From Myxococcales bacterium (GTDB taxonomy: Bacteria; Myxococcota_A; Polyangia; Haliangiales; Haliangiaceae), in assembly GCA_011526095.1 (NCBI GenBank), contig WYBA01000225.1, forward strand, positions 1 to 51,697: 51,697 nucleotides of DNA, read 5' to 3'. Position 1 is the first letter of the stretch; the number at the start of each line of letters is the position of its first letter. Under the pieces are notes generated by a model, which was given only the letters and a program-made list of their open reading frames with translations, ran no database searches and was not told the DNA's origin. A program made the position numbers and the translations under genes. Below are positions 1-9,833 of the stretch, piece after piece.

Positions 1-1792
<1,792 letters not shown>

Positions 1793-1798
1793 GCCTGG

Positions 1799-1827
1799 AT
1801 GATAGCCCCGGGCCACGGCGATTGACA
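1799..1827 (-). promoter_or_regulatory. Candidate promoter of the UbiB-like gene
   Basis: On the minus strand TATCAT (1804-1799) sits exactly six bases before the ATG at 1792. Its upstream partner would be TGTCAA (1827-1822) at a 17-bp spacing, a poor -35. The same six bases read TTGACA on the plus strand and serve the divergent promoter. Inferred from sequence only. Confidence 0.4.
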
Positions 1828-1850
1828 GGGTGGGGCCCAGGGGGTAACGG
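1822..1850 (+). promoter_or_regulatory. Sigma70-like promoter of the 1857 gene, possibly leaderless
   Basis: TTGACA (1822-1827), a 17-bp spacer and TAACGG (1845-1850) form a sigma70-like promoter. The expected start of transcription, 6-7 bases after the -10, coincides with the A of the ATG at 1857, so the transcript would have no leader. Confidence 0.55.
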
Positions 1851-1856
1851 GGTGAG

Positions 1857-2495
1857 ATGGATCCGCGCGACGAGGCCGCTGGCGATGCTGACCGTGACCG
1901 TGAGCGAGATCGCGAGCGGGACCGCGAGCGCGACAGCGCGGACCGGGACCGCGGGCTGTCCGATCTGCCGGACTGGATGCGCGCGCGCCTCGAGGCGCTG
2001 ATCCCGGACCTGGTCAAGAAGACGTTCTCCGCCGGGATGGGCGCGGTGTTCTCCACCGAGGAGGGCATCCGCAAGATCGCCAAGGACATCAACATCCCCG
2101 ACGTCGCCGGCTACCTCGCCACCACCGCCGACACGACCAAGGACAAGGTCCTGGAGATCATCGCGCGCGAGGTCCGCGAGTTCCTGCAGACGATGAACCT
2201 CGGCGAGGAGATCGCCAAGCTGCTCACGACGCTGTCGTTCGAGGTGAAGACCGAGATCCGGTTCATCCCCAACAGCGAGCGTTACGCAGGGGTCGAGCCG
2301 GACGTGAAGGGCAGCGTGCGGCTCAAGCGCGCCGGGTCCAGCGGCGGCGACAAGGAGCGCGACGCCCGGGACACGAAGGACGCCAAGGACGCCCGGGACG
2401 ACGCCGCGGCCAGCGACGACGAGCGCCGCGGCCTGCGCCGGTTCTGGCGCCGCGACGAGGGCGACGAGCCGGGCGACGATCCGGAAGAGCGGTAG
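1857..2495 (+). CDS. Unknown charged helical protein divergent from UbiB-like gene
   Basis: 212 residues. The N-terminus (about 10-30) is a run of Asp/Arg/Glu repeats and the C-terminus (about 160-212) is another highly charged, probably disordered tail. The conserved-looking core (about 35-150) is predicted helical and begins LPDWMRARLEALIPDLVKKTF. It contains amphipathic helices that could be a coiled coil. There is no signal peptide or membrane span. I do not recognise the family. Its only functional hint is position: it is transcribed divergently from the UbiB-like gene across a 64-bp gap, and UbiB proteins in other proteobacteria work with small accessory proteins (UbiJ, UbiK). A similar accessory role is a guess. 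Confidence 0.75.
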   Translation: MDPRDEAAGDADRDRERDRERDRERDSADRDRGLSDLPDWMRARLEALIPDLVKKTFSAGMGAVFSTEEGIRKIAKDINIPDVAGYLATTADTTKDKVLEIIAREVREFLQTMNLGEEIAKLLTTLSFEVKTEIRFIPNSERYAGVEPDVKGSVRLKRAGSSGGDKERDARDTKDAKDARDDAAASDDERRGLRRFWRRDEGDEPGDDPEER

Positions 2496-2527
2496 GCCGG
2501 CAGGTCAGCGCGCGGGGCTGGGATCGC

Positions 2528-3166
2528 TCAGCGGTCCGCGCCGGCCAGCACCGCCCACGCCGCCCACGTCGCCTCGCCCGTGACGATCGCCAGCGCCGCG
2601 GCGCGCGCGGTTGGCGGCGGCGGGACGACGCGCGCGAGCGCCTCGCGCGCCTGGGCGCGGTAGGCCGCGCGGGCCGGATCGCGCTCCCGCGCCAGGTAGC
2701 GCCGGTAGGCCCGCGCCGCGTCGTCCGCCTCGCCGGCGAGCTCGTGGGCGATCGCCAGGCCGAGCACGCCCGCGGCGTCGTCGGGCCGGAGCACGACGTA
2801 CTCCTGGTAGGCGCCGACGGCGGCCCCGGCCCGGCCCGTCCGCCGGTAGACGTAGCCGAGCGCGTACCACCCGGCGGCGTAGCGCGGCTGGCGCAGCGTC
2901 GCCTTCTCCAGCCACGTCGTGGCCACGTCCCACGCCTGCGCGGCGATCCACAGCGGCGTCGCGCGGTCGTAGGCGGCAAGCCGGTCGGGGTCGCGCGCCA
3001 GCGCCTTCTCGTAGCGCGCCAGCGCGGCGGCCGGCTCGCCCGCGCCCGCGAGCGCGTCGCCCTCGGCGATCAGCGCGGTCACCTCGTCGGCCCGCGCCGG
3101 CGCCGCCGCGGCGGTCGTCGCGACCAGCGCCGCCACCACCACCACCGCGGCCGCGCGCGGCCTCAC
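2528..3166 (-). CDS. Secreted TPR-repeat protein
   Basis: 212 residues from a GTG at 3166 that overlaps the TGA of the upstream lipoprotein gene by four bases (GTGA), which decides the start. An N-terminal signal peptide (RPRAAAVVVVAALVATTAAAAPARA) precedes about three TPR-like helical hairpins with the typical spacing of Ala, Tyr and Pro (for example AGEPAAALARYEKALARDP and AAGWYALGYVYRRTG). TPR domains bind protein partners, so this is probably a periplasmic scaffold. It is co-transcribed and translationally coupled with the lipoprotein at 3163-4107, suggesting the two work together. The specific role is unknown. Confidence 0.85.
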   Translation of the reverse strand: MRPRAAAVVVVAALVATTAAAAPARADEVTALIAEGDALAGAGEPAAALARYEKALARDPDRLAAYDRATPLWIAAQAWDVATTWLEKATLRQPRYAAGWYALGYVYRRTGRAGAAVGAYQEYVVLRPDDAAGVLGLAIAHELAGEADDAARAYRRYLARERDPARAAYRAQAREALARVVPPPPTARAAALAIVTGEATWAAWAVLAGADR

Positions 3167-4107
3167 CGCGGGAACAGCTCGTCGCGCGCCGCGATGATGT
3201 CGGCGCAGGTCGCGCCCTCGTCGACCCGCGCCGCGCGGAACAGCGACGGGTTGCCCTCCTGCTGCGTGATCACCGGGTTGAGCACCTTGACCGTGCGGAC
3301 CTCGGCGGCCGAGCACATGTCGCCGCTCGCCTTGTGGCAGCCGAGGATGCCCTGCTCGAGCACGGCGTCGATCTCGCCGAGCACCTTGTCCGACGAGAAC
3401 ACCTCGCCGCTGAGCGAGAACTTGGTGCGCAGCGACACGTAGACCTCGTCGAGCTCGACCGCCGGCACGTTCGAGGCCAGCAGCGTCGCGCCCGGCTTGG
3501 CGTCCGACTCCTGGTCGCAGGCGCAGTTGGTGCCGATCGCCAGCGAGCACGTCGTGTCCGCCGACGGCGCGCAGAAGCTGAACGCGCCCTCGTCGTCGGC
3601 CTCGGGCAGCGGCGCGGTCCCGAGCTGGGACTCGTCGAGGATCGCGCCGATCACCAGCACCAGCTCCTCGACCTCGAGCGTCGCGCACGTCTGGTTCGCC
3701 GACGACAGCGAGCCGGCGCCGGTGATCGTGCCGACCGAGTCGATCGTCGACATCTGGACGTCGAACCGGATCGGCTGGTCCTGGCCGCTGATCGGCACGT
3801 CCGGGATCTGGATGTCGCACGCCTGCGCCGACACGTTGATCGTCGTGCCGTCGTGCTGGATGTCCATCGCGATCAGCAGCTCGGCGGTGGTGTCGGTCTC
3901 GACCAGGCCCGAGGCGTTGATGTGGACGTTGAGCAGGCCGAGCACCGCGGCGCGGCCGTCGAGGTCGAACGTGCCGCCGGGCTCGCACGTCTCGCCGTAG
4001 ACCCGCGCGTCGGGGCCGTCGGCGCCGCCGCCACCGCACGCCGACAGCGCGGCGCCGGCGCCGAGCAGGATCGTCGCGACGGTGAACGGGATTGCGCAGC
4101 GCACCAT
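3163..4107 (-). CDS. Predicted lipoprotein of unknown function
   Basis: 314 residues. The N-terminus is a lipoprotein signal peptide: MVRCAIPFTVATILLGAG followed by the lipobox LSAC near residue 23, then a Gly/Asp-rich linker. The rest is beta-rich with several Cys residues (for example CSLAIGTNCACDQ), which may form disulfides after export. I do not recognise a domain. A -10-like TAGGGT lies six bases upstream of the ATG. The downstream TPR gene overlaps by four bases. Divergent from the FadL-like operon, with which it may share an envelope role. Confidence 0.82.
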   Translation of the reverse strand: MVRCAIPFTVATILLGAGAALSACGGGGADGPDARVYGETCEPGGTFDLDGRAAVLGLLNVHINASGLVETDTTAELLIAMDIQHDGTTINVSAQACDIQIPDVPISGQDQPIRFDVQMSTIDSVGTITGAGSLSSANQTCATLEVEELVLVIGAILDESQLGTAPLPEADDEGAFSFCAPSADTTCSLAIGTNCACDQESDAKPGATLLASNVPAVELDEVYVSLRTKFSLSGEVFSSDKVLGEIDAVLEQGILGCHKASGDMCSAAEVRTVKVLNPVITQQEGNPSLFRAARVDEGATCADIIAARDELFPR

Positions 4108-4146
4108 CGCTCCACCCTACCATCGGCCCCACATCGATCGGCGGTC

Positions 4147-4154
4147 TATATATA
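4147..4154 (+). promoter_or_regulatory. AT-rich -10-like element of the FadL operon
   Basis: TATATATA stands out in GC-rich surroundings. Transcription starting 6-7 bases downstream would exclude the GTG at 4082 as start codon and favours TTG at 4166. No convincing -35 is visible. Confidence 0.4.
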
Positions 4155-4165
4155 GTGAGCGTCCC

Positions 4166-5566
4166 TTGGGGGGTGCTCGACGTCACCACGCCGCCGCGCG
4201 CGGCGCCATCCGCGCCCGGATCACGACGCTGACCACGCTCGGCGCGCTCGGCGTCGCCGCGCTCGCGCCCGCGCGCGCCGACGCGAGCCCTGTCGAGCTG
4301 TTCGGGTTCGGCTCGCGCCACGCCGCCACCGCCGGGGCCGGCGCCGCGGCGGTCGACGACTTCGCCGCGGTCTACTACAACCCGGCCGGGCTCGCCGCCG
4401 GCACCGGCCGTCACGCCACGATCGGCGGCCTCGCCGCGGTGTCCAACCTCGCGATCGAGGACGAGCGGATCGGCCTGTCGGATCCGGTCGGCGCGGTGGT
4501 CGGCGTCACCGCGCCGGCGCCGCTCGGCGGGCCGCTCGAGGGTCGGATCCGCCTCGGCATCGGCCTGTACCTGCTGCCGGGCAAGATCGCCCAGATCACC
4601 GCGCGGTTCCCCGACGAGCCGTTCTTTCCCTACTACCAGGGCCGCCACGAGCGGATCGTGATCCTGCCCGGCGTCGGCGTCCGGATCACGGACCGGGTGC
4701 AGGTCGGCGCCGCGGTCAACGTGCTCGCCGGGCTCGACGGCGCGATCGTCGCCAGCGAGGGCTCGACCCGCGCGCTCGAGGCGCGCGTCGACGAGAAGGT
4801 CCCGACGATCGCCCGCGTCATCGCCGGCGTCGCGGTCCAGGTGACGCCCGCGCTGCGGCTCGGCGCGACGTTCCGCCAGCGGTTCGAGGTCGCGTTCGCG
4901 ACGATCGCCGACACCGAGGTCGCGGGCGAGCCGATCGACCTCGACCTGCGCGCGTCCGGCCAGTTCACCCCGCACCAGCTCGTCGTCGGCGCCGCGTACC
5001 GCCAGGGCGGCGCGCGCGGCGAGCTCGACCTCACCTACGCGCGGTGGTCGAGCTACCCCGGCCCGTTCGTCGCGGTCAACAGCGCGCTGCCGCTGGTCGG
5101 CCCGCTCGCCGGCGCCCTGCCCGACGTGCCGTTCCGCGACACCGTGACGGTCCGCCTCGGCGGCGAGCTCGCGACCTCCGACGCGCTCACACTGCGCGGC
5201 GGCTACGCGTTCGAGACCTCGCCGATCCCGGCGGAGCAGCCCGGCGTGACCAACCTGATGGACGGCCCCAAGCACACGATCGCCACCGGCGTCGGCCTGG
5301 GGTGGACGCGCGCCGGCGGCAAGCGCGCGCGCCTCGACCTCCACGTCGCGGCGCAGCTCGTCGGCGCGCGGACGCTGACCAAGGCGCTGTTCGACCCCGA
5401 CGCGGACGAGCCCTACGACCCGTTCACCTCGCTGCGCGACGAGGTCACCGACGACGCGGGCGTGCCCGCGACCCAGGGCGCGCAGATCTCCAACCCGGGC
5501 TACCCCGAGATCGAGGGCGGCGGCCAGGTGTTCTCCGCCGGCGTCACGCTGGAGGTGGAGCTGTGA
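4166..5566 (+). CDS. OmpP1/FadL-family outer-membrane protein
   Basis: About 466 residues if translation starts at TTG 4166. An in-frame GTG at 4082 would overlap the divergent lipoprotein gene and precede the likely promoter. After a signal peptide ending near ARADA comes the FadL hallmark ELFGFGSRHAATAGAGAAAVDDF...YYNPAGLA, the N-terminal hatch region that plugs the barrel. The remainder alternates beta strands to the C-terminal aromatic/hydrophobic end (VFSAGVTLEVEL). FadL-type channels take up hydrophobic compounds such as long-chain fatty acids or aromatics. It is the first gene of a tight operon with a second FadL-like protein (GTGA overlap). Start codon uncertain; family confident. Confidence 0.88.
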   Translation: MGGARRHHAAARGAIRARITTLTTLGALGVAALAPARADASPVELFGFGSRHAATAGAGAAAVDDFAAVYYNPAGLAAGTGRHATIGGLAAVSNLAIEDERIGLSDPVGAVVGVTAPAPLGGPLEGRIRLGIGLYLLPGKIAQITARFPDEPFFPYYQGRHERIVILPGVGVRITDRVQVGAAVNVLAGLDGAIVASEGSTRALEARVDEKVPTIARVIAGVAVQVTPALRLGATFRQRFEVAFATIADTEVAGEPIDLDLRASGQFTPHQLVVGAAYRQGGARGELDLTYARWSSYPGPFVAVNSALPLVGPLAGALPDVPFRDTVTVRLGGELATSDALTLRGGYAFETSPIPAEQPGVTNLMDGPKHTIATGVGLGWTRAGGKRARLDLHVAAQLVGARTLTKALFDPDADEPYDPFTSLRDEVTDDAGVPATQGAQISNPGYPEIEGGGQVFSAGVTLEVEL

Positions 5567-6858
5567 CCGCGGCGCCCCGCCTGCTGCTCGTCGCCGCCGC
5601 GGTCGCCGCGCCCGCGGGCGCCGCCGCGGATCCGCTCGACGACTTCGGGTTCGGCGGCGCCGCCGCGGCCCAGGCCGGCGCGCGCACCGCGACCGCGGCC
5701 GGCGCCGAGGCCGCGCACCACAACCCCGCCGGCGTCGCGATCGGCGAGCACCCCGCCGCGATGGTGGGGTGGAGCTACGGCGCGATGCAGCTCGACATCA
5801 ACGGCGAGGACGCGCGCCTGCTCGACCCGCACGGCGCGAGCATCGGGCTCGCCGTCCCGATCGACGTCGGCGGCGGGTGGAAGGTCGGCGCCGGGATCGC
5901 GCTGTACCTGCCGGATCAGTTCCTCGCCCGCGTCCAGCTCATCCCCGCGACCGAGCCGCACTACGTCCTGCTCGACAACGACCCGCACCGCGTCGTCGTC
6001 GAGCCGGTCGCGGCGATCGCGTACGGCGATCGGTTCGCGATCGGCGCCGGCGCGTCGATCCTCGCCGACGCGCGGTCCAACGAGATCGTGTTCGACGTCG
6101 GCGTCGTCGCCGGCGAGCGCGTCGGCGAGGCCCAGCTCGACATCGAGCTGCCGATGCGGCTGGCGCCGCTGGTCGGCGTGCAGGGCCGCCCGCACGACAA
6201 GGTCCGGATCGGCGCGACGTTCCGCGGCGAGCTGTCGCTCGACCTCGTGCTCGACATCCTCGCCAACGTCGAGATCGCCGGCGTCGTCACCGGCGACGCG
6301 CTGGTGTCGCTGCGCGCCGCGAACTACTTCACGCCGGCGCGCGCCACCGCCGGCGTCGCGGTCGACGTCACCGACGCGCTGACGGTCGCCGGCGACGTGA
6401 GCTGGGCGAACTGGTCGCGGTTCGACGCCGGCGTCGCGGACCTGAAGGTGCTGGTCGCGCTCGACATCACGCCGCCGCTGGTCGCGAGCGACACGCCGGT
6501 CGCCGCGTTCGAGGACACGGTGTCGGCGCGGCTCGGCGCCGAGTACCGCCACCGCGGCGCGCGCACCCACTGGGCGGCGCGCGGCGGCTGGGCGTACCTG
6601 CCGTCGCCGGTGCCGCCGCAGACCGGGATCACCAGCTACGCCGACGGCGATCGCATGCTCGTCACCGCCGGCGCCGGGATCACGCTCGCCGACTGGGCGC
6701 CGATCCTGACCCGCCCGATCGACATCGATCTCGCGCTGCAGTGGCAACACGTCGCGCACCAGCTGACGCAGAAGGACGTGGCGGTCTACCCGGGCGAGGC
6801 GTTCTCGTCGGGCGGCGACATCCTCCACGCCGGCGTCACCACGACGGTGAGGTTCTGA
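5563..6858 (+). CDS. Second OmpP1/FadL-like outer-membrane protein
   Basis: 431 residues from a GTG whose last bases overlap the TGA of the upstream gene (GTGA at 5563-5566). Signal peptide TAAPRLLLVAAAVAAPAGAAA, then DDFGFGGAAAAQAGARTATAAGAEAAHHNPAG, a diverged copy of the FadL N-terminal motif where YYNPAG has become HHNPAG. Beta-strand alternation runs to a C-terminal VTTTVRF ending in Phe, the usual outer-membrane barrel signature. Divergence from its neighbour suggests an old tandem duplication with a different ligand, or a two-component pore. Translationally coupled on both sides. Confidence 0.87.
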   Translation: MTAAPRLLLVAAAVAAPAGAAADPLDDFGFGGAAAAQAGARTATAAGAEAAHHNPAGVAIGEHPAAMVGWSYGAMQLDINGEDARLLDPHGASIGLAVPIDVGGGWKVGAGIALYLPDQFLARVQLIPATEPHYVLLDNDPHRVVVEPVAAIAYGDRFAIGAGASILADARSNEIVFDVGVVAGERVGEAQLDIELPMRLAPLVGVQGRPHDKVRIGATFRGELSLDLVLDILANVEIAGVVTGDALVSLRAANYFTPARATAGVAVDVTDALTVAGDVSWANWSRFDAGVADLKVLVALDITPPLVASDTPVAAFEDTVSARLGAEYRHRGARTHWAARGGWAYLPSPVPPQTGITSYADGDRMLVTAGAGITLADWAPILTRPIDIDLALQWQHVAHQLTQKDVAVYPGEAFSSGGDILHAGVTTTVRF

Positions 6859-8351
6859 TGCGGGGTCGCTGGCTCGCCGTGCCCGCGGTCGCGCTCGTCG
6901 CCGGCTGCGGGTTCCTCCCGGAGGACGACTTCACCGGCAAGCGCGCCGGCGACGGCATCGCGCCGTGGACCGACCTCGGCCCGGTCCAGGTGTGCCTCGG
7001 CAACCAGTACCTCGGCCCGGCGGAGAGCCCGCCGGGCGGGCTGTGCTTCGACCAGAACATCAGCGAGACCCCGTGCGGCCGCGACACCGACTGCGGCTCG
7101 CGCGAGGCGTGCGTGTGCGGCCGGTGCACGGTGGCGTACTGCGCCGCGGCGTCGGACTGCGCCGCCGGCCGCGTCTGCACCTTCGCCGAGAAGCGGTGCG
7201 ACGTGCCGTGCTTCAGCGACGACGAGTGCGCCGGCCCCGGCGACGCGGTGTGCTTCAACGGCGTCTGCCGCGGCCGCTGCCTCGACGACTCGGAGTGCCA
7301 GACCGGCGAGATCTGCGACTCGCGCAACTACTGCGCGACGGTCGACTGCGAGGACGAGACCGGGTGCCTCGCCGGCGAGCGGTGCAGCGTGCAGCGCGTG
7401 CCGCGCCAGGTGCTCGAGCCGAGCCCGCTCGCCGTGACGACGCCGACGCGGCAGATCGTGGTGTGGCTCGAGGTCTCGGACGAGGTCCAGGTCGACCAGA
7501 CCGAGATCTGGCGCGCGGTGTCGGCCGACGGGATCCACTTCGCGATGAGCCCGGCGTCGCCGGTCGTCGTCGACGGCACGACCGCGCGCGCGCCGTCCGT
7601 GATCCGGACGGACGGCGGCTACGCGATGTACTACGAGGTCGACGGCGGCGCCGAGCTGCGCGTCGTCACCTCGACCGACGGGATCACCTGGACCGACCCG
7701 GAGACGGCGCTGGTCGGCGGCGTCGGGCCGTCGGCGGCGCGGGCGCCGGCCGCGGTCGCGCTGCCCGACGGCACGGTCGCGGTCTACTACCAGATCGGCG
7801 ACGGCGCGGCGATCGGCCTGGCGACCGGCGCGGTCGGCGGTCCGCTCGACGACCGCGGCCCGGTGCTGCGCCCCGAGGACGTCACCGTCGCGCCGGGCGC
7901 CCCGGGCGCGCCGTTCTGGGACGACGTCGTGCGCGTGCGCAGCCCGTTCGCCGCGGTCACCGAGAGCGCGGACGGGGCGTCGCTCCGGCTGTGGTTCGCC
8001 GCGTTCGGGCGCGAGAGCGCCGACTCGTTCCAGTTCGGCGAGATCGTGCCGATGCCGCCGAACCACTCGATCGGCTACGCCGGCGCGCCGCTCGACGATC
8101 CGGGCGCGCTGTCGGCCTGGCCGTACGGCCCGGTCGCGGACCGCGTGTCGGCGTTCCTGTCCCACCACGAGGAGCTCACCCCGGGAGTGGTGCAGCTCCC
8201 CGGCGAGGTCGGCGCCGACGACGCGTACCTCATGTACTACGTCGAGGCCGACCCGGCGATGGACGCGATGGGCGCGGACGGGCCGTTCGTGATCGGCCGG
8301 CTCGGCGTCCTCGGCAACGGCGCGTACGCCGGGCTGACCGGCGCGAACTGA
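6858..8351 (+). CDS. Cys-rich lipoprotein with beta-propeller-like repeats
   Basis: 497 residues from an ATG overlapping the TGA of the FadL-like gene (ATGA). The lipobox is VAGC (Cys near residue 16). Residues about 70-175 carry closely spaced Cys pairs of the kind seen in disulfide-rich modules of myxobacterial surface proteins (CGRDTDCGS, CSDDECAG-like units). From about 190 onward the chain shows repeats such as YAMYYEVDGGAELRVVTSTDGITW and YLMYYVEA, resembling glycosidase-type five-bladed propellers (GH43/GH62-like), though no catalytic acids can be assigned with confidence. Probably exported and surface-anchored with the two porin-like proteins of the operon. Substrate unknown. Confidence 0.85.
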   Translation: MRGRWLAVPAVALVAGCGFLPEDDFTGKRAGDGIAPWTDLGPVQVCLGNQYLGPAESPPGGLCFDQNISETPCGRDTDCGSREACVCGRCTVAYCAAASDCAAGRVCTFAEKRCDVPCFSDDECAGPGDAVCFNGVCRGRCLDDSECQTGEICDSRNYCATVDCEDETGCLAGERCSVQRVPRQVLEPSPLAVTTPTRQIVVWLEVSDEVQVDQTEIWRAVSADGIHFAMSPASPVVVDGTTARAPSVIRTDGGYAMYYEVDGGAELRVVTSTDGITWTDPETALVGGVGPSAARAPAAVALPDGTVAVYYQIGDGAAIGLATGAVGGPLDDRGPVLRPEDVTVAPGAPGAPFWDDVVRVRSPFAAVTESADGASLRLWFAAFGRESADSFQFGEIVPMPPNHSIGYAGAPLDDPGALSAWPYGPVADRVSAFLSHHEELTPGVVQLPGEVGADDAYLMYYVEADPAMDAMGADGPFVIGRLGVLGNGAYAGLTGAN

Positions 8352-8365
8352 ACCGCCGTCCGGGC

Positions 8366-8394
8366 TTGACCGACCGTGTACCGACGGGTGATAG
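8366..8394 (+). promoter_or_regulatory. Candidate sigma70-like promoter upstream of the small peptide
   Basis: TTGACC (8366-8371), 17-bp spacer, TGATAG (8389-8394). Transcription would start near 8401, giving a leader of about 127 bases before the 26-residue peptide gene at 8528. The leader has no other convincing coding frame. Confidence 0.45.
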
Positions 8395-8527
8395 AAGTGC
8401 GTTTTCTGGACTCGCTTGCCGACCGGCCCCTACGATCTGTCGCGGTGATGGGGGCGCATCAGGCGCGCAAAGGGCGCGCAATAGACGCCTCGTCATCACC
8501 GTTGGTTCCGTCGAGAAGGAAGCACGC

Positions 8528-8608
8528 ATGCTCGCTGTCATCGGCAACGTCCTCGCCGGCCTGCTCGCCGTCAGCCTGTTCACCGCGACGGTTCGCCTGA
8601 GCAAGTGA
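8528..8608 (+). CDS. Putative 26-residue membrane peptide
   Basis: ATG at 8528 with a good purine-rich ribosome site (GAAGGAA) about seven bases upstream, in the 287-bp gap between 8351 and 8639. The peptide MLAVIGNVLAGLLAVSLFTA is one hydrophobic helix followed by a short basic tail (TVRLSK). The length suits a single membrane-spanning micropeptide. The upstream promoter-like sequence and long leader support expression, but a frame this short could be chance. It could also be the leader peptide of the gene at 8639. Confidence 0.45.
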   Translation: MLAVIGNVLAGLLAVSLFTATVRLSK

Positions 8609-8638
8609 CCCCCCGGACGCGGGCCGGAAGAGGTTAAG

Positions 8639-9727
8639 ATGACCCTCGTGCCGGGACGCGACTCCGTCCTGCCCCGGATGGGGACCCTGCCGGCTCTCAC
8701 GGACCTGGAGCTCCAGGACGTCGAGAACCTCCGGCTGCTGCTGCGTGGCGACTCGGTCGTCGACTGGCACCGCCTGGCGTTCGGCGACCACGCCGAGGTC
8801 GACCGGTTCCTGAGGATCAACGAGTTCGATCCCGACGCCGAGGACGAGATGGAGCGGCTCGAGACGCTCCGCGCCGACGCCGTGGACTACCTGACCCGCG
8901 TCCACGGGCTGCAGATCCCGGACGACGTCGCCGAGGAGATCCCGGCGCGCGACCTGTTCCTGATCGCGTCGCGCGACGCCGAGAACCAGAGGCACGCGTG
9001 CGTCGTGCTCAAGGCGATGCACATCATCCACCACATCGCCGGGCGCCAGTCGCTGATGACGCTGGCGGTCTCCGACGACGTGATCAACCGCCAGATCGAG
9101 CGCAAGGTCCTGCAGGTCGTGGAGGAGATGCGGGCCGCGGGCACGCCGATCGCCGAGTTCCAGTGGAGCCGCAAGCCGCACGACTCGCTGATCACCAAGC
9201 TGCTGGCGAAGCGCTCGACGCTGGCGGCGAACATCTACGACAAGCTGCGGTTCCGCCTGATCGTCCCCCACTACGACGACCTGCTGCCGGTGGTGACCCA
9301 GCTGACGCGGCAGCTCGTGCCGTTCAACTACGTCGTGCCCGGCGAGTCGGTCAACCAGCTGATCGATCTCGGCCGGGTGCTCGAGGCGGACCCGTACCTG
9401 CACGCCCTGTCGGACCGGCTGCAGCGCGACGCCTCCGGCCAGCGTCGGCCGCTGCCGGTCAACGAGTTCTCGGCGCCCGACTACCGCATCATCAACTTCG
9501 TCGCGGATCTGCCGCTGCGGCTGAGCCGGCTGGTCCCGGCGTCCCAGATCTCGCCGGACCAGAGCCACGTCATCTTCGTCCTGACCGAGTTCCAGATCGC
9601 CGACAAGGCGACGACCGCGGCGAACGAGCGCGGCGCGTCGAGCCACGAGGCGTACAAGGCACGACAGCAGGAGAAGGTCCGGCTTCGGCTGATGCGCGGC
9701 GAGGACGACCCGCTGCCGCCTGACTGA
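8639..9727 (+). CDS. Conserved-type cytosolic protein, possible nucleotidyltransferase-like core
   Basis: 362 residues, ATG at 8639 preceded by GGAAGAGG at a suitable distance. There is no signal peptide or membrane span, and the protein is rich in charged residues. I recognise it only as resembling an uncharacterised myxobacterial family. Residues about 195-240 (SLITKLLAKRS, then YDKLRFRLIVPHYDDLLPVV) and a later SAPDYRIINFVADLPLR have the order and spacing of the synthetase fold of RelA/SpoT-like enzymes (D-x-x-x-x-R near a hydrophobic strand, later a YR strand). That similarity is by eye and weak. The C-terminus is basic and ends in an acidic tail. Confidence 0.8.
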   Translation: MTLVPGRDSVLPRMGTLPALTDLELQDVENLRLLLRGDSVVDWHRLAFGDHAEVDRFLRINEFDPDAEDEMERLETLRADAVDYLTRVHGLQIPDDVAEEIPARDLFLIASRDAENQRHACVVLKAMHIIHHIAGRQSLMTLAVSDDVINRQIERKVLQVVEEMRAAGTPIAEFQWSRKPHDSLITKLLAKRSTLAANIYDKLRFRLIVPHYDDLLPVVTQLTRQLVPFNYVVPGESVNQLIDLGRVLEADPYLHALSDRLQRDASGQRRPLPVNEFSAPDYRIINFVADLPLRLSRLVPASQISPDQSHVIFVLTEFQIADKATTAANERGASSHEAYKARQQEKVRLRLMRGEDDPLPPD

Positions 9728-9833
9728 CGGACGGGTCGCCGGACGAGCGCGCGGCGAACGGCCGCGCCGCGGCCAGCGTCGGTCAGCCAGGTTTGTCGGC
9801 GGCCGTGGCGCCGGCTGGAGTAAGGTCCGCGAC

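Noticed and set aside
4082..4165. GTG at 4082 as start of the FadL-like gene
   Set aside because: It overlaps the divergent lipoprotein gene and precedes the TATATATA promoter-like element; the signal peptide begins later.
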